From Labedella phragmitis (GTDB taxonomy: Bacteria; Actinomycetota; Actinomycetes; Actinomycetales; Microbacteriaceae): 64,000 nucleotides of DNA. A program made the translations under genes and the position numbers. Shown piece after piece: positions 1-7,609 of this stretch. The notes below the pieces were generated by a model that had not been told where the DNA came from, searched no databases, and saw only the letters and a list, made by a program, of their open reading frames with translations. Position 1 is the first letter of the stretch. Every line of letters starts with the position of its first letter. Location: the NCBI RefSeq assembly GCF_004078635.1, contig NZ_RZNB01000002.1, forward strand, positions 1-64,000. The letters are read 5' to 3'.

Positions 1-2
1 TG

Positions 3-1424
3 GTCTACGGGGCCGTGCCGTCGCGCGGTGTCGAGGTGCTCGACGCGGAGACGGGCGCATCGCTCGGAGTCGTGAACGGCACCCTCGGTGCCTACTACGT
101 CGCGGCCGATCCGGCGAAGGGCTACGTCACCACCGCGTTCTTCGAAGACGTGCCGGATGCGATCAACATCGCTGCTTTCGACGTGAGCGATGGGTACATG
201 CAGGTCTGGGAGCAGGTCACGCGGCCGAACGCCCGTCAGCTCGACGTCGACTCGACCAACGGCTTGGTCTACGTGGGGTACACGGGCACCGCCGCGGGTA
301 CCGGTGGATTCTCGGTGCACGACATCGCGACCGGTGAGGTGGTGGCCGACATGGCCGATCCGTCCTTCGGAAAGGACGGCTACGGTATTTCGGTCGACGA
401 GGAGCGTCAGCGCGTCTTCGTGTCCAACCGCGACTTCCGTCTCAATCCGCCCGGCTCGGAGCTCGCTCCGGTCGCCGTGACGGTGAGTCAACGCACGGGA
501 GCGACGGACCCGACCGATCCGACCGATCCGACCGATCCGACCGATCCGACCGATCCGACCGATCCTCCGGCCGGAAGCGAGTACACCGCCTCGGCGCTCA
601 CGGCCATTCCGTCGGCCGAGCAGGATGGTGAACTCGACGTGAAGCCGGTGGGTTCCGTGGTCGACCCCGAGACGGGCCACCTGTTCGTGGGCAACGAGCA
701 GCGACCGGCTCGCATCCTCGAGATCGACCCGGTGACCGACACCACCGTCGCCACCCACGTCATGCCGAACGGCACGGACGAGGGCGTGCGCGACGTTGCC
801 ATCGACACGGAGAAGAACGAGCTCTACGTCGGCTACGGCAATTCGTGGGTGGTCATGGACCTCGCCGACGACTCGGTAGTGCGTGGACCGTTCGCCTTCA
901 CGGCGAACGTCCGTGGACTCGATGTCGACCTCGCCACCGGGCGGGTGTTCGGCGCCACCCGAGGCAGTGGTTTCGAAGTGCTGGACGCCACCACGGGGGA
1001 GTCGTTGCAGGTCGTGACGACCCCGGGGGAGAACTGGTCGACCCACGGCATCGCGTTCGATCCCGAGGCGAACCGTCTTTACACGACGAACAACGGTACG
1101 GGAACAGAGGGCGTGCGCGTCTACGACGGCACGAGCTTCGACCTGCTGCAGTCGCTCGCCGTCGTCGACCCTGACTACAGGTCCGTCGCGGTCGATCCGG
1201 TGACGGCGCGGCTCTACATCGGGCATTCGAGCGACGCGTTCGAGGCGAGCGGTGTGCGGGTCTTCAGCGGGGCCGATCTCACCGAGATCGCGAACTACCC
1301 GGGCACGGCGTATGGGAACAAGGTCTACGGGGTCTCCGTGGATTCGGAGCGCGGCAGGGTCTACGTATCGGCCCGGGACCGTTTCCCCACCGGCCTGATC
1401 GTCCTCCAGCGAACCTCCGAGTAG
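3..1424 (+). CDS. Beta-propeller (YncE/lactonase-like) repeat protein, 5' end missing
   Basis: The reading frame is already open at the window edge, so the true start and any signal peptide lie upstream. The visible part has two similar halves, each a run of short blades of the type 'LYVGYxx..V.D..TGxxV' that end in a matching block (VFVSNRDF...VSQRT and VYVSARDRF...LQRT). They are joined by a linker of seven Thr-Asp-Pro units. This is typical of YVTN/YncE-like seven-bladed propellers, extracellular or binding proteins of mostly unknown ligand. No LPxTG or transmembrane anchor follows; the protein ends shortly after the last blade. The internal duplication suggests two tandem propeller domains. 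Function is not assigned; fold confidence is moderate to high. Confidence 0.75.
   Translation, partial: VYGAVPSRGVEVLDAETGASLGVVNGTLGAYYVAADPAKGYVTTAFFEDVPDAINIAAFDVSDGYMQVWEQVTRPNARQLDVDSTNGLVYVGYTGTAAGTGGFSVHDIATGEVVADMADPSFGKDGYGISVDEERQRVFVSNRDFRLNPPGSELAPVAVTVSQRTGATDPTDPTDPTDPTDPTDPTDPPAGSEYTASALTAIPSAEQDGELDVKPVGSVVDPETGHLFVGNEQRPARILEIDPVTDTTVATHVMPNGTDEGVRDVAIDTEKNELYVGYGNSWVVMDLADDSVVRGPFAFTANVRGLDVDLATGRVFGATRGSGFEVLDATTGESLQVVTTPGENWSTHGIAFDPEANRLYTTNNGTGTEGVRVYDGTSFDLLQSLAVVDPDYRSVAVDPVTARLYIGHSSDAFEASGVRVFSGADLTEIANYPGTAYGNKVYGVSVDSERGRVYVSARDRFPTGLIVLQRTSE
504..566 (+). repeat. In-frame 9-bp tandem repeat encoding (Thr-Asp-Pro)7
   Basis: Seven consecutive Thr-Asp-Pro triplets; from 513 to 566 the DNA repeats the 9-mer ACCGATCCG almost perfectly six times. 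It forms the hinge between the two propeller halves. Because each unit is 9 bp, slipped-strand gain or loss would keep the frame and only change linker length. Confidence 0.9.
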
Positions 1425-1441
1425 GTCGCCGGCAGGCATCT

Positions 1442-1501
1442 CGCAGATCCGCCACCTCCTTTCAGCTCTCGTGGTTCGGAGCGGGAGGTGGCGGATCTGC
1501 G
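1442..1501. repeat. Perfect 18-bp inverted repeat (REP-like copy D)
   Basis: Arms 1442-1459 and 1484-1501 are exact reverse complements (CGCAGATCCGCCACCTCC and its complement) around a 24-nt loop. It lies just after the stop of the propeller gene and could act as its terminator. Its core GCGGATCTGCG matches the imperfect palindromes at 40415, 40488 and 49087, so I treat it as a member of a dispersed family. Confidence 0.8.
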
Positions 1502-1686
1502 TCGACGGGGAGCGCGTCGTCCGGCCAACGGGATGCTGATCGAGATGCCGAGACCTCGGCATCACGCCGCGCCAGGCCAGACAGACCGTGACGGTCACGG
1601 CACTCGTCGGCCTGATCGTCGCGCCCACGTGGGCTCATGTTGCGCCTACCGGGCATCGGTGCCGGTTCCTCGGGAACGTCGACATC

Positions 1687-1735
1687 GGCGCCGATCCGCG
1701 GGAGGAGCATCTGATCTGGGCGGACAGACACCGAC
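1687..1735 (+). pseudogene. Degraded fragment of a lactonase-like gene
   Basis: Positions 1687-1720 match 3795-3828, inside the intact downstream lactonase gene, at 31 of 34 bases. In frame the piece reads GADPREEHLIW, identical to the intact protein, then diverges. There is no open start or continuing homology on either side. It occupies the 344-bp gap between the propeller gene and the DUF445 gene. I infer a relic of a duplicated or recombined lactonase paralogue; a chance match of this length is unlikely. Confidence 0.6.
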
Positions 1736-1768
1736 GCTCACGCTGGAACCGCGTGTAAGGATGACTGG

Positions 1769-3040
1769 ATGGCACACACTCGGACACAGTTGCTGAGCCC
1801 CGCCGACCAGGAGCGCCGCCGGGGGCTGCGGGTCATGAAGGGGGTCGCACTGGGCGCGCTGGTGTTCATGGCGGTGCTGTTCGTGATCGCATTTGTGCTC
1901 CAGCAGGAGCACCCGCCGCTCGCCTACGTGCGTGCGTTCGCCGAAGGGGGCATGGTCGGCGCGCTGGCCGACTGGTTCGCGGTGACTGCGCTGTTCCGGC
2001 ATCCGCTCGGCATCCCGATCCCGCACACGGCGATCATCCCGAACCGCAAGGACGAGATCGGAATCAACCTCGGCGAATTCGTCGAGACCGAGTTCCTGCG
2101 CGGGGACGTCGTGCGCACCAAACTCGAGAGCGCCGGGGTCGCCGCGCGGCTCGGGGAGTGGTTGAGCGTGCCGGAGCACACCGAACGGGTCGGCACTGAG
2201 GGGGCGCTCATGGCGGCGAGCGTCCTGCGCGCCTTGAGCGACGACGATGTGCACGACGTCATCGAGGACCTCGCCCGCAAGCACCTCATCGAACCACAGT
2301 CGGGTCCGCCGCTCGGCGCCCTGCTGGGCCGGACCGTGCAGTCCGGTGCGCACCACGGTGCCGTGGACCTCGCTCTCGACAGCATCGGGACGTGGTTGGC
2401 GTCCAACCACGACTCCTTCGCCGGACTCGTCTCGCGGCGCCTCCCGTCGTGGGTGCCCTCGATGGCGACGCGCCTCGTCGACGACGCCGTCTACAACGAA
2501 GCCGTGAAGTTCGTCGCCGCCGCTCAGGCCGACCCGCAGCACCCCGCCCGCGTCGCGATCGACGGGTACCTCGCGCGCCTGGCCGACGACCTGCAGCACG
2601 ACCCGAAGACCATGGCGCGACTCGACGACGCCAAGGCGACGCTCTTCGACAGCCCGCGCGTACGCGAGTTGGCCGCCGAGGCGTGGAACACGGCGCGCGC
2701 CGGCCTGCTCGACTCGCTCGCCGACCCGCAGAGCGGGCTCCGCCGACGCGTGGTGCAGGTGCTCGGCGACATCGGCGCGCGGCTGACGACGGATTCCGCG
2801 CTCCAGAGCCGTGTCGACGGCCGAGTCGTGGACGCCGCGGTCTTCCTCGTCGACCGGTACCGGCACGACATCGCGTCCATCATCACCGACACCGTTTCAC
2901 GCTGGGACGCGGAGGAGACTACCGAGAAGATCGAGCTCATGGTCGGGCGTGATCTGCAGTACATCCGCCTCAACGGCACCGTCGTCGGGGCGCTCGCCGG
3001 ACTGGTGATCTTCACGATCGCGCACGCCGTTCTCGGCTGA
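1769..3040 (+). CDS. DUF445 family membrane protein
   Basis: A 423-residue protein with an N-terminal hydrophobic segment (about residues 27-45), the family hallmark 'AEGGMVGALADWFAVTALFR' at about 55-75, a long soluble middle and a C-terminal hydrophobic helix (about 400-420). This is the layout of DUF445/YjiN-type proteins, inner-membrane proteins of unknown function. The ATG is preceded by AAGGA seven bases upstream, which also resembles a -10 box, so translation may be either led or leaderless. It lies between two lactonase/propeller genes with no obvious functional link. Confidence 0.88.
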   Translation: MAHTRTQLLSPADQERRRGLRVMKGVALGALVFMAVLFVIAFVLQQEHPPLAYVRAFAEGGMVGALADWFAVTALFRHPLGIPIPHTAIIPNRKDEIGINLGEFVETEFLRGDVVRTKLESAGVAARLGEWLSVPEHTERVGTEGALMAASVLRALSDDDVHDVIEDLARKHLIEPQSGPPLGALLGRTVQSGAHHGAVDLALDSIGTWLASNHDSFAGLVSRRLPSWVPSMATRLVDDAVYNEAVKFVAAAQADPQHPARVAIDGYLARLADDLQHDPKTMARLDDAKATLFDSPRVRELAAEAWNTARAGLLDSLADPQSGLRRRVVQVLGDIGARLTTDSALQSRVDGRVVDAAVFLVDRYRHDIASIITDTVSRWDAEETTEKIELMVGRDLQYIRLNGTVVGALAGLVIFTIAHAVLG

Positions 3041-3083
3041 CCGAGGTCGCCGCAGTGGGCCACGGGATGTCTACGATCGAGGC

Positions 3084-4121
3084 ATGACCGATTCCCTCGT
3101 CCTCGTCGCCAACTCCGGCGACGGCAGCATCAGCACCTTCCGTCTCGTCGGTGACTCCCTCGAGCGCCTCACGGTGACCGGCGATCTCGCCGGAACCTCC
3201 ACGTTCGTCGTCGACACCGAGCGCGACCTCGTCTACGCGGGAGTGAAGGCGGGCGGCGGGCACGAGTCGGCCGGCATCGTGACGCTGAGCCTCGACCGCT
3301 CGAGCGGCGCGCTCTCCGTCCTCTCCCGCCGAGCCCTGCCCGGCGGCGGTATGAACTACCTCGCCCTGGCCCGCGAAGGGAGGGTCCTGCTCGGAGCCTC
3401 GTACGGAGGCGGCTACGGCATCAGCGCCGTCGTCGACGACGGGGTGGTGGGAGAGCCCGTCGCCCGCATCGATTACCCCAACCTGCATTCCGTGCTTCCG
3501 AGCGCCGACGGCCGCTTCGCCTACTTCGTGTCCCTCGGTGCCGACCTCGTCGCCCAGTACGCGCTGGGTTCGGACGCCGCGCTCACTCCACTCGACCCGC
3601 CCACCGTCGACGCGCCGAGCGGCAGCGGTCCGCGTCATCTCGTGCTCAACGCGGCCGGCGACGCGGTGTACGTGAACACCGAGTTCACCGGGCAAGTACT
3701 CCACTACGTGCCTGACGCCGAGACGGGCACGCTCGAACTCCGCGGCGCGGCCGACGCGTTCGACCCCAGTCAGGGACTGGCCGTGAGCCGCTTTGGCGCC
3801 GATCCGCGCGAGGAGCACCTCATCTGGGGTGCCGACCTGCACCTCGCCGACGGCGGGAACCGCATCTGGGCGTCCGAACGCACCGCGGCCACGCTCAGTT
3901 CCGTCGCCGTCGCGGCGGACGGCTCGCTCACCTCCTCGGCATCGTTCGTCGCCACCGAACCCCAGCCCCGTGGCTTCGCCATCAGCCCCGACGGCATGCA
4001 CGTCGTCGTCGCGGGTGAACTCTCGACGACCGTGTCGCTGTACGCGGCCGAGGGTGACCGACTGCAGCTGCTGCAGCGGGCCGAGACGGGCCGCGGCGCG
4101 AACTGGGTGCGATTCGTCTGA
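3084..4121 (+). CDS. Lactonase-fold beta-propeller protein (6-phosphogluconolactonase/YbhE type)
   Basis: A 345-residue cytosolic protein without a signal peptide. It carries the family pattern: 'DGSISTFRLV' near the N-terminus, 'GSGPRHLVLNAAGDAVYVNTE' at about 184-204, and a C-terminal 'EPQPRGFAISPDGMHVVVA' block. The lactonase family (PF10282) includes 6-phosphogluconolactonase of the pentose phosphate pathway, but many members act on other substrates, so the reaction is only inferred. The start is the ATG at 3084, with TACGAT six bases upstream, which fits leaderless transcription. A strong hairpin at 4158-4196 follows. Confidence 0.82.
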   Translation: MTDSLVLVANSGDGSISTFRLVGDSLERLTVTGDLAGTSTFVVDTERDLVYAGVKAGGGHESAGIVTLSLDRSSGALSVLSRRALPGGGMNYLALAREGRVLLGASYGGGYGISAVVDDGVVGEPVARIDYPNLHSVLPSADGRFAYFVSLGADLVAQYALGSDAALTPLDPPTVDAPSGSGPRHLVLNAAGDAVYVNTEFTGQVLHYVPDAETGTLELRGAADAFDPSQGLAVSRFGADPREEHLIWGADLHLADGGNRIWASERTAATLSSVAVAADGSLTSSASFVATEPQPRGFAISPDGMHVVVAGELSTTVSLYAAEGDRLQLLQRAETGRGANWVRFV

Positions 4122-4157
4122 CCTCGGTGGCGGGACCGAGCCCCCGTCACACAGGGG

Positions 4158-4196
4158 CCGGCCTCGACGAGGAACGGGAGTCCTCGTCGAGGCCGG
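4158..4196. terminator. Bidirectional terminator hairpin
   Basis: A perfect 16-bp stem (4158-4173 with 4181-4196) and a 7-nt loop lie between the converging lactonase gene (ends 4121) and the small membrane protein gene (ends 4210). There is no long T-run, as is common for actinobacterial terminators. Confidence 0.85.
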
Positions 4197-4209
4197 TGTC
4201 AGATCTCGG

Positions 4210-4422
4210 CTACGGCTGTGTGGACGGTGTCTGCTTCCAGTCGGGTCGGACCTTCCAGGCGATGAAGGCACTTGCCGCGAAGAGTGCACCCAGCACCGAA
4301 GGGATCCAGGGCTGGATCGTGGAGTCGGGGTTGATGGCGGACGGCATCAGCAGAATCAGCGCGGCTCCTGAGGCGACCGTGACGATGAAGAAGACGAGGA
4401 ATCGACCGGTTGAACGCTTCAT
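4210..4422 (-). CDS. Small two-helix membrane protein, possible immunity protein
   Basis: Seventy residues beginning [12 protein letters not shown], with two predicted membrane helices (about 7-27 and 38-58) and a short hydrophilic tail. The frame is open further upstream, but the ATG at 4422 is preferred: its ribosome site GGAGG overlaps the last codons of the upstream secreted-protein gene (stop at 4427-4429), so the two are translationally coupled. A tiny membrane protein coupled behind a secreted Cys-rich protein is the usual arrangement for bacteriocin self-immunity, but that role is inference from position only. No family recognised. Confidence 0.7.
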   Translation of the reverse strand: MKRSTGRFLVFFIVTVASGAALILLMPSAINPDSTIQPWIPSVLGALFAASAFIAWKVRPDWKQTPSTQP

Positions 4423-4426
4423 TCCT

Positions 4427-5221
4427 CTAACCTCCGTTGAAGCAGCCCATGACTGCGGGGATGGAAGCGCCGCCGACCACTGCGATTCCAGCGATGCATG
4501 CAGCACAAATAGTAGCAGTGGGGGGTGTGACGGGAACAGAGCATGAGCCGCCGCAGAGCACCAGGATGATGCCGGCGACGACAGCGCTCACGCCGAGTAC
4601 CGCCATGAGGCAGGTCGTCGGATCCATCGCCTTCGCGCTCGCCGACTGTGCCGAGAGGGTGCTGGGGTCGATCTGGGCGGAGTGGATGAGCGCCCCGTCG
4701 CGGTAGGTGTGGAGATCGATCAGGCCGTCCGCGCGCTCGACGACCGTCGACTCCGAGTACTGCGAGAGCTGCCCGGCTTCGTCCACGATGTACGAGACGT
4801 TGCTCGGCTGGATGAAGTCGCCACCCTCGAGGGGGAAGGTCACCGAGGTCGCTTTCACGCCGTCGATGTCCAACGCGTACGCCTTGACACCCTCATATTT
4901 CACGAACTCCGGAGACGTCTGAGGCGCGATGCCGGCCGCCTCAGCGAGGCTCGTGGCTTGTGATGCCGCCGCGGCCGACGCTTCGCCGTCGAGCAGGGTC
5001 ATCTCCGCCGAGCCGTCGGTGCCGACGGTCTCGACGTTCGCGGGCTGTGCCGCGCACTCTGCGGTCGCCTGAGCTTGTGTGCTCGATGGGGCTTTCCCGA
5101 CGAGCGCCGGGGTCGTGGCCGAGGCCGTTCCCGTACTCAGCGTCGTCGTCAGGACCGCTGCCAACACGGTCGCCAACAGGCCGCCCGTGAGTCTCGCTCT
5201 CACATGGACTTTCGACGTCAT
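4427..5221 (-). CDS. Secreted protein with Cys-rich hydrophobic C-terminal domain (halocin C8/bacteriocin-like?)
   Basis: A 264-residue protein with a clear Sec signal (positive N-terminus, hydrophobic core, ...GTASA cleavage near residue 35). A polar middle of about 150 residues follows, then a C-terminal segment of about 60 residues that is very hydrophobic, Gly/Ala/Val-rich and holds six cysteines, in motifs such as CGGSC and ICAAC, ending near GCFNGG. This precursor-plus-Cys-rich-tail design resembles halocin C8-like bacteriocin precursors, where the C-terminus is released as toxin and the N-part can act as immunity. The similarity is by pattern only. The start ATG at 5221 has GGAAGGTGAG upstream. 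It lies directly behind the response regulator gene and is probably under its control. Confidence 0.7.
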   Translation of the reverse strand: MTSKVHVRARLTGGLLATVLAAVLTTTLSTGTASATTPALVGKAPSSTQAQATAECAAQPANVETVGTDGSAEMTLLDGEASAAAASQATSLAEAAGIAPQTSPEFVKYEGVKAYALDIDGVKATSVTFPLEGGDFIQPSNVSYIVDEAGQLSQYSESTVVERADGLIDLHTYRDGALIHSAQIDPSTLSAQSASAKAMDPTTCLMAVLGVSAVVAGIILVLCGGSCSVPVTPPTATICAACIAGIAVVGGASIPAVMGCFNGG

Positions 5222-5359
5222 TGTTCTCACCTTCCCGATCTGCGAATGGCCGGCGCCGACTGCGCGGGGCCAACGCAAGCCGACCACCGTCGATGGGGCG
5301 GAGCAAGGTTCGGCGGAGCTTCATGGCCCTGGGGCCAGGAATACGACGAGGAGGCGCGA

Positions 5360-6034
5360 TCAGAGACTGATGATCCCGAACTCGGTGGCCCGGAGGACGA
5401 TCTGCAGGCGGTTCTCGACGTTCCACAGATGATTGATGTGACGGATGTCGGCCTTCACGGTGCCCTCGGCATAGTGGAGTGCCTCGGCGACCTCTGCGTT
5501 CGACAGTCCCTGTGCGATCAGTTCGATGATCCGTCGCTCGCGATCGCTCAGCGCAGGCGTTTCAGGAACCGGGCTGTCATGCGCTTCGATGGCTGAACGC
5601 ACGAATCTCTCCTGGACTTCGGGTGAGACGACGCGATCACCGGCATGGGCCGCGACGATGGCGTCGACGATCTGCTCCGGCGTGGAGTTCTTCACGAGGT
5701 ATCCACATGCCCCGGCGCGCAGGATCTCGAGCGCACGCCACTCCGTGGTGAACGTGGTGAGCGCTAGGACGCGGCAGCGAGGGTTCCACTGCAGGACGCG
5801 CCTGGTGGCTTCGATGCCGCTGATCTCGTGCATCTTGATGTCCATGACGACGACGTCGGGCTTCACAGTTCTGCAGGCGTCCACCACCTCGGAACCGTCC
5901 GTCGCCTCACCGACGAGTGTGACGCGATCGTCGTCTGAGATGAATACGCGGAGCGCGTGCCGCACGAGGGCTTCGTCGTCGACGACGAGAACGCGGACAA
6001 CTCCAGCCACCTCTCCACGGTACCGCGGGAACAC
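5360..6034 (-). CDS. NarL/FixJ-type response regulator
   Basis: A receiver domain begins VRVLVVDDEALVRHALRV, has the phospho-acceptor in DVVVMDIK and the conserved Lys in GYLVKN, followed by a LuxR-type HTH (LSDRERRIIELIAQGLSNAEVA) at the C-terminus. The usual 'RMP' after the phospho-Asp strand is replaced by KMHE. Start choice is uncertain: GTG 6034 follows a TAGAAAT box six to seven bases upstream (leaderless); GTG 6010 has GGAGAG directly against it; ATG 6082 would add an unlikely N-terminal tail. It partners with the divergent histidine kinase (ends 7529) and is likely to bind the palindrome at 6051-6076. Confidence 0.88.
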   Translation of the reverse strand: MFPRYRGEVAGVVRVLVVDDEALVRHALRVFISDDDRVTLVGEATDGSEVVDACRTVKPDVVVMDIKMHEISGIEATRRVLQWNPRCRVLALTTFTTEWRALEILRAGACGYLVKNSTPEQIVDAIVAAHAGDRVVSPEVQERFVRSAIEAHDSPVPETPALSDRERRIIELIAQGLSNAEVAEALHYAEGTVKADIRHINHLWNVENRLQIVLRATEFGIISL

Positions 6035-6050
6035 CGGCGGATTTCTAGCC

Positions 6051-6076
6051 CTGGGGTCAGAATTCCGTGACCCCAG
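6051..6076. promoter_or_regulatory. 26-bp palindrome, candidate operator of the response regulator
   Basis: CTGGGGTCA (6051-6059) and its exact complement TGACCCCAG (6068-6076) flank an 8-bp spacer. It sits in the divergent gap between the regulator gene and the peptide-kinase genes, at the -35 distance from the regulator's presumed start. A half-site CCCTGGGGCCAG recurs at 5328-5339, upstream of the Cys-rich secreted protein gene. Confidence 0.65.
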
Positions 6077-6160
6077 GAGCATGACTCGTAGGGTGGAGAC
6101 ACTATGGCCGATGTCGTCCCGAGGACATCGACATCGACATCGGCCCGAGCGAAGGAGACG

Positions 6161-6271
6161 ATGATGGGACTGATCAACACGTACGGTGTCGGAGCATTCG
6201 TCCACGTGATTGCCCGGTCGAACGCCGACCTCGGCGACTGGCTCTGTCAGATGCTGGGCATCTGTGCCTGA
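6161..6271 (+). CDS. 36-residue peptide, candidate signal or bacteriocin precursor
   Basis: ATG 6161 is preceded at ideal spacing by GAAGGAGA and opens a 36-codon frame (MMGLINTYGVGAF..., ending DWLCQMLGICA). A second in-frame ATG follows at once. It has a hydrophobic N-terminal half, a small charged middle and a C-terminal Trp/Cys-containing tail with two cysteines six residues apart. Its stop overlaps the possible GTG start (6264) of the histidine kinase gene, so the two are probably coupled. No AgrD, lasso or lanthipeptide precursor signature is recognised and no maturase is encoded nearby. Signal peptide for the kinase is the working guess; a small regulatory or toxin peptide is also possible. 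Confidence 0.6.
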   Translation: MMGLINTYGVGAFVHVIARSNADLGDWLCQMLGICA

Positions 6272-7529
6272 AGCCTTTCCGGCTTCCAGCACTGACCGGG
6301 AGCCGGTCCTCGCCGTGCGGTCCTCCATCGGGGGGATGCTGCGCTCTCGCGCCTTCTGGGAACAGCGTTCCCTTCATCCGGTTGCGCGGCTTCTGCTGGT
6401 GCTGGCTGTCGGCGTGCTCCTGTGCATCGCCATCGCGTTCATCCTCGCAAGCGGGACCTTCACCCGATACGACCTCCTCGCGGTCGCGCTCTACTTGAGC
6501 CTGGCTGCCTTCGCCTGGCATCCGACGATCGCGGCGGTCGTCGTCATGGTCATCAGCGGCGTCGGCGTCGTTTTCACCGGCAGCGGCGGCGATCTCCTCG
6601 AGCTCGCCATCGCCCTCAGCCTGGTTGCCGCGACGTGCGTGCCATGGGTGATCGTCGCCCACGTGGCGTTGCTCGGGGCTCTCACCACGTATATCGCTCT
6701 CAGCGGGCCGACACTAGCCGAGGGTGGTGTGTACGGCATCGCCGGAATTGCGTTGATCGCCTTCCTGGCAGGTATTGCATTCCGTCTGGTAGCCGCCAGG
6801 GAGACGGTTCTCGTCGCTGAGCGAGCGCGCATAGCGAAGGACCTCGAAGCCATCGCGCGGCATGATCAGGAGCGCATCGCCGATGAGCTCCACGATGGCA
6901 TCGCGCATGATCTGACGCTCATCCTGTTTCACGCGCGGGCGTTACCACGGCAGCCGGACCGCGCTGGTCGGCAGGTGTCGCTCACCACGATCGAGGAGTC
7001 CGCAGAGCAGGCATTGCAGAGTATTCAGTCTCTGCTCTCGCTGATCCGCGATACGAAGACCGAGGGTCCTCGGTTGCGCTCCACCCGCTACGAGGGGAGT
7101 GTCACGGAGGCTGTCACATCGCTGGGTGCTCTTCTGCACGATGCGGGAATCCCTACGAGCGTTGCGACACCGAGCGTGCCGCTCGGTGTCGCAACGACCG
7201 CTGAACGAGTCCTCACCGAGACCGCCGTCGAAGCGGTTACCAACATCATCAAGCACGCCCCGAAGTCGAAGTCGGCGAGCATCGGCATCCATGTCCGTCC
7301 CGACGCCGTCGAACTCGTCGTGAAGAACGTCGCCCCGACCAGCCTGACCGCGGAGGATCACACGACGGGGGGACGCGGCTTGCGACGTGCACGGCAGCGA
7401 CTCGCGAGCAGCGAAGGACGGTTGGAATCGGAGAGGACGCCGGAGGGATGGTCTCTCCGGGCGGTCGTTCCGGCTGACCCCGATAGTGCATCTGAGCACG
7501 GAGGCGTCAGCGCCTTCCCGCCTCCCTGA
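6264..7529 (+). CDS. Sensor histidine kinase (HisKA_3 type)
   Basis: About six hydrophobic segments in the first 170 residues are followed by the dimerisation/phospho-acceptor box ERIADELHDGIAHDL (His phosphorylated) and a HATPase domain with NIIKHAP and a Gly-rich end (TGGRGLRRARQRL). This is the HPK7/NarX-LiaS-DesK class that pairs with NarL-type regulators. The start is either GTG 6264, overlapping the peptide stop by eight bases, or ATG 6336 just before the first membrane helix; I give the longer one. The short loops between helices suggest sensing within the membrane, compatible with a hydrophobic peptide ligand. Confidence 0.85.
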   Translation: MPEAFPASSTDREPVLAVRSSIGGMLRSRAFWEQRSLHPVARLLLVLAVGVLLCIAIAFILASGTFTRYDLLAVALYLSLAAFAWHPTIAAVVVMVISGVGVVFTGSGGDLLELAIALSLVAATCVPWVIVAHVALLGALTTYIALSGPTLAEGGVYGIAGIALIAFLAGIAFRLVAARETVLVAERARIAKDLEAIARHDQERIADELHDGIAHDLTLILFHARALPRQPDRAGRQVSLTTIEESAEQALQSIQSLLSLIRDTKTEGPRLRSTRYEGSVTEAVTSLGALLHDAGIPTSVATPSVPLGVATTAERVLTETAVEAVTNIIKHAPKSKSASIGIHVRPDAVELVVKNVAPTSLTAEDHTTGGRGLRRARQRLASSEGRLESERTPEGWSLRAVVPADPDSASEHGGVSAFPPP

Positions 7530-7537
7530 CCAGGGAG
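7522..7537 (+). terminator. Weak hairpin at the histidine kinase stop
   Basis: CTCCCTG and CAGGGAG are separated by two bases and overlap the stop codon of the kinase gene. A stem of six or seven pairs with no T-run; only a weak terminator candidate. Confidence 0.35.
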
Positions 7538-7609
7538 AACCATCCTGGAACGCAGCGGAGAGAACCGCTCGGGCGCGGGACAGAACCCTCATCCAGCGTA
7601 GAATCTCGT

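Noticed and set aside
6161-6271. Calling the 36-mer an AgrD-type autoinducer precursor
   Set aside because: AgrD needs an AgrB protease and an acidic C-terminal recognition tail; neither is present. I keep only 'candidate signal peptide'.
6082-6328. Longer starts for the response regulator, up to 6328 or ATG 6082
   Set aside because: The added residues show no receiver homology, no ribosome site is present, and the longer versions would overlap the peptide gene and the palindrome.
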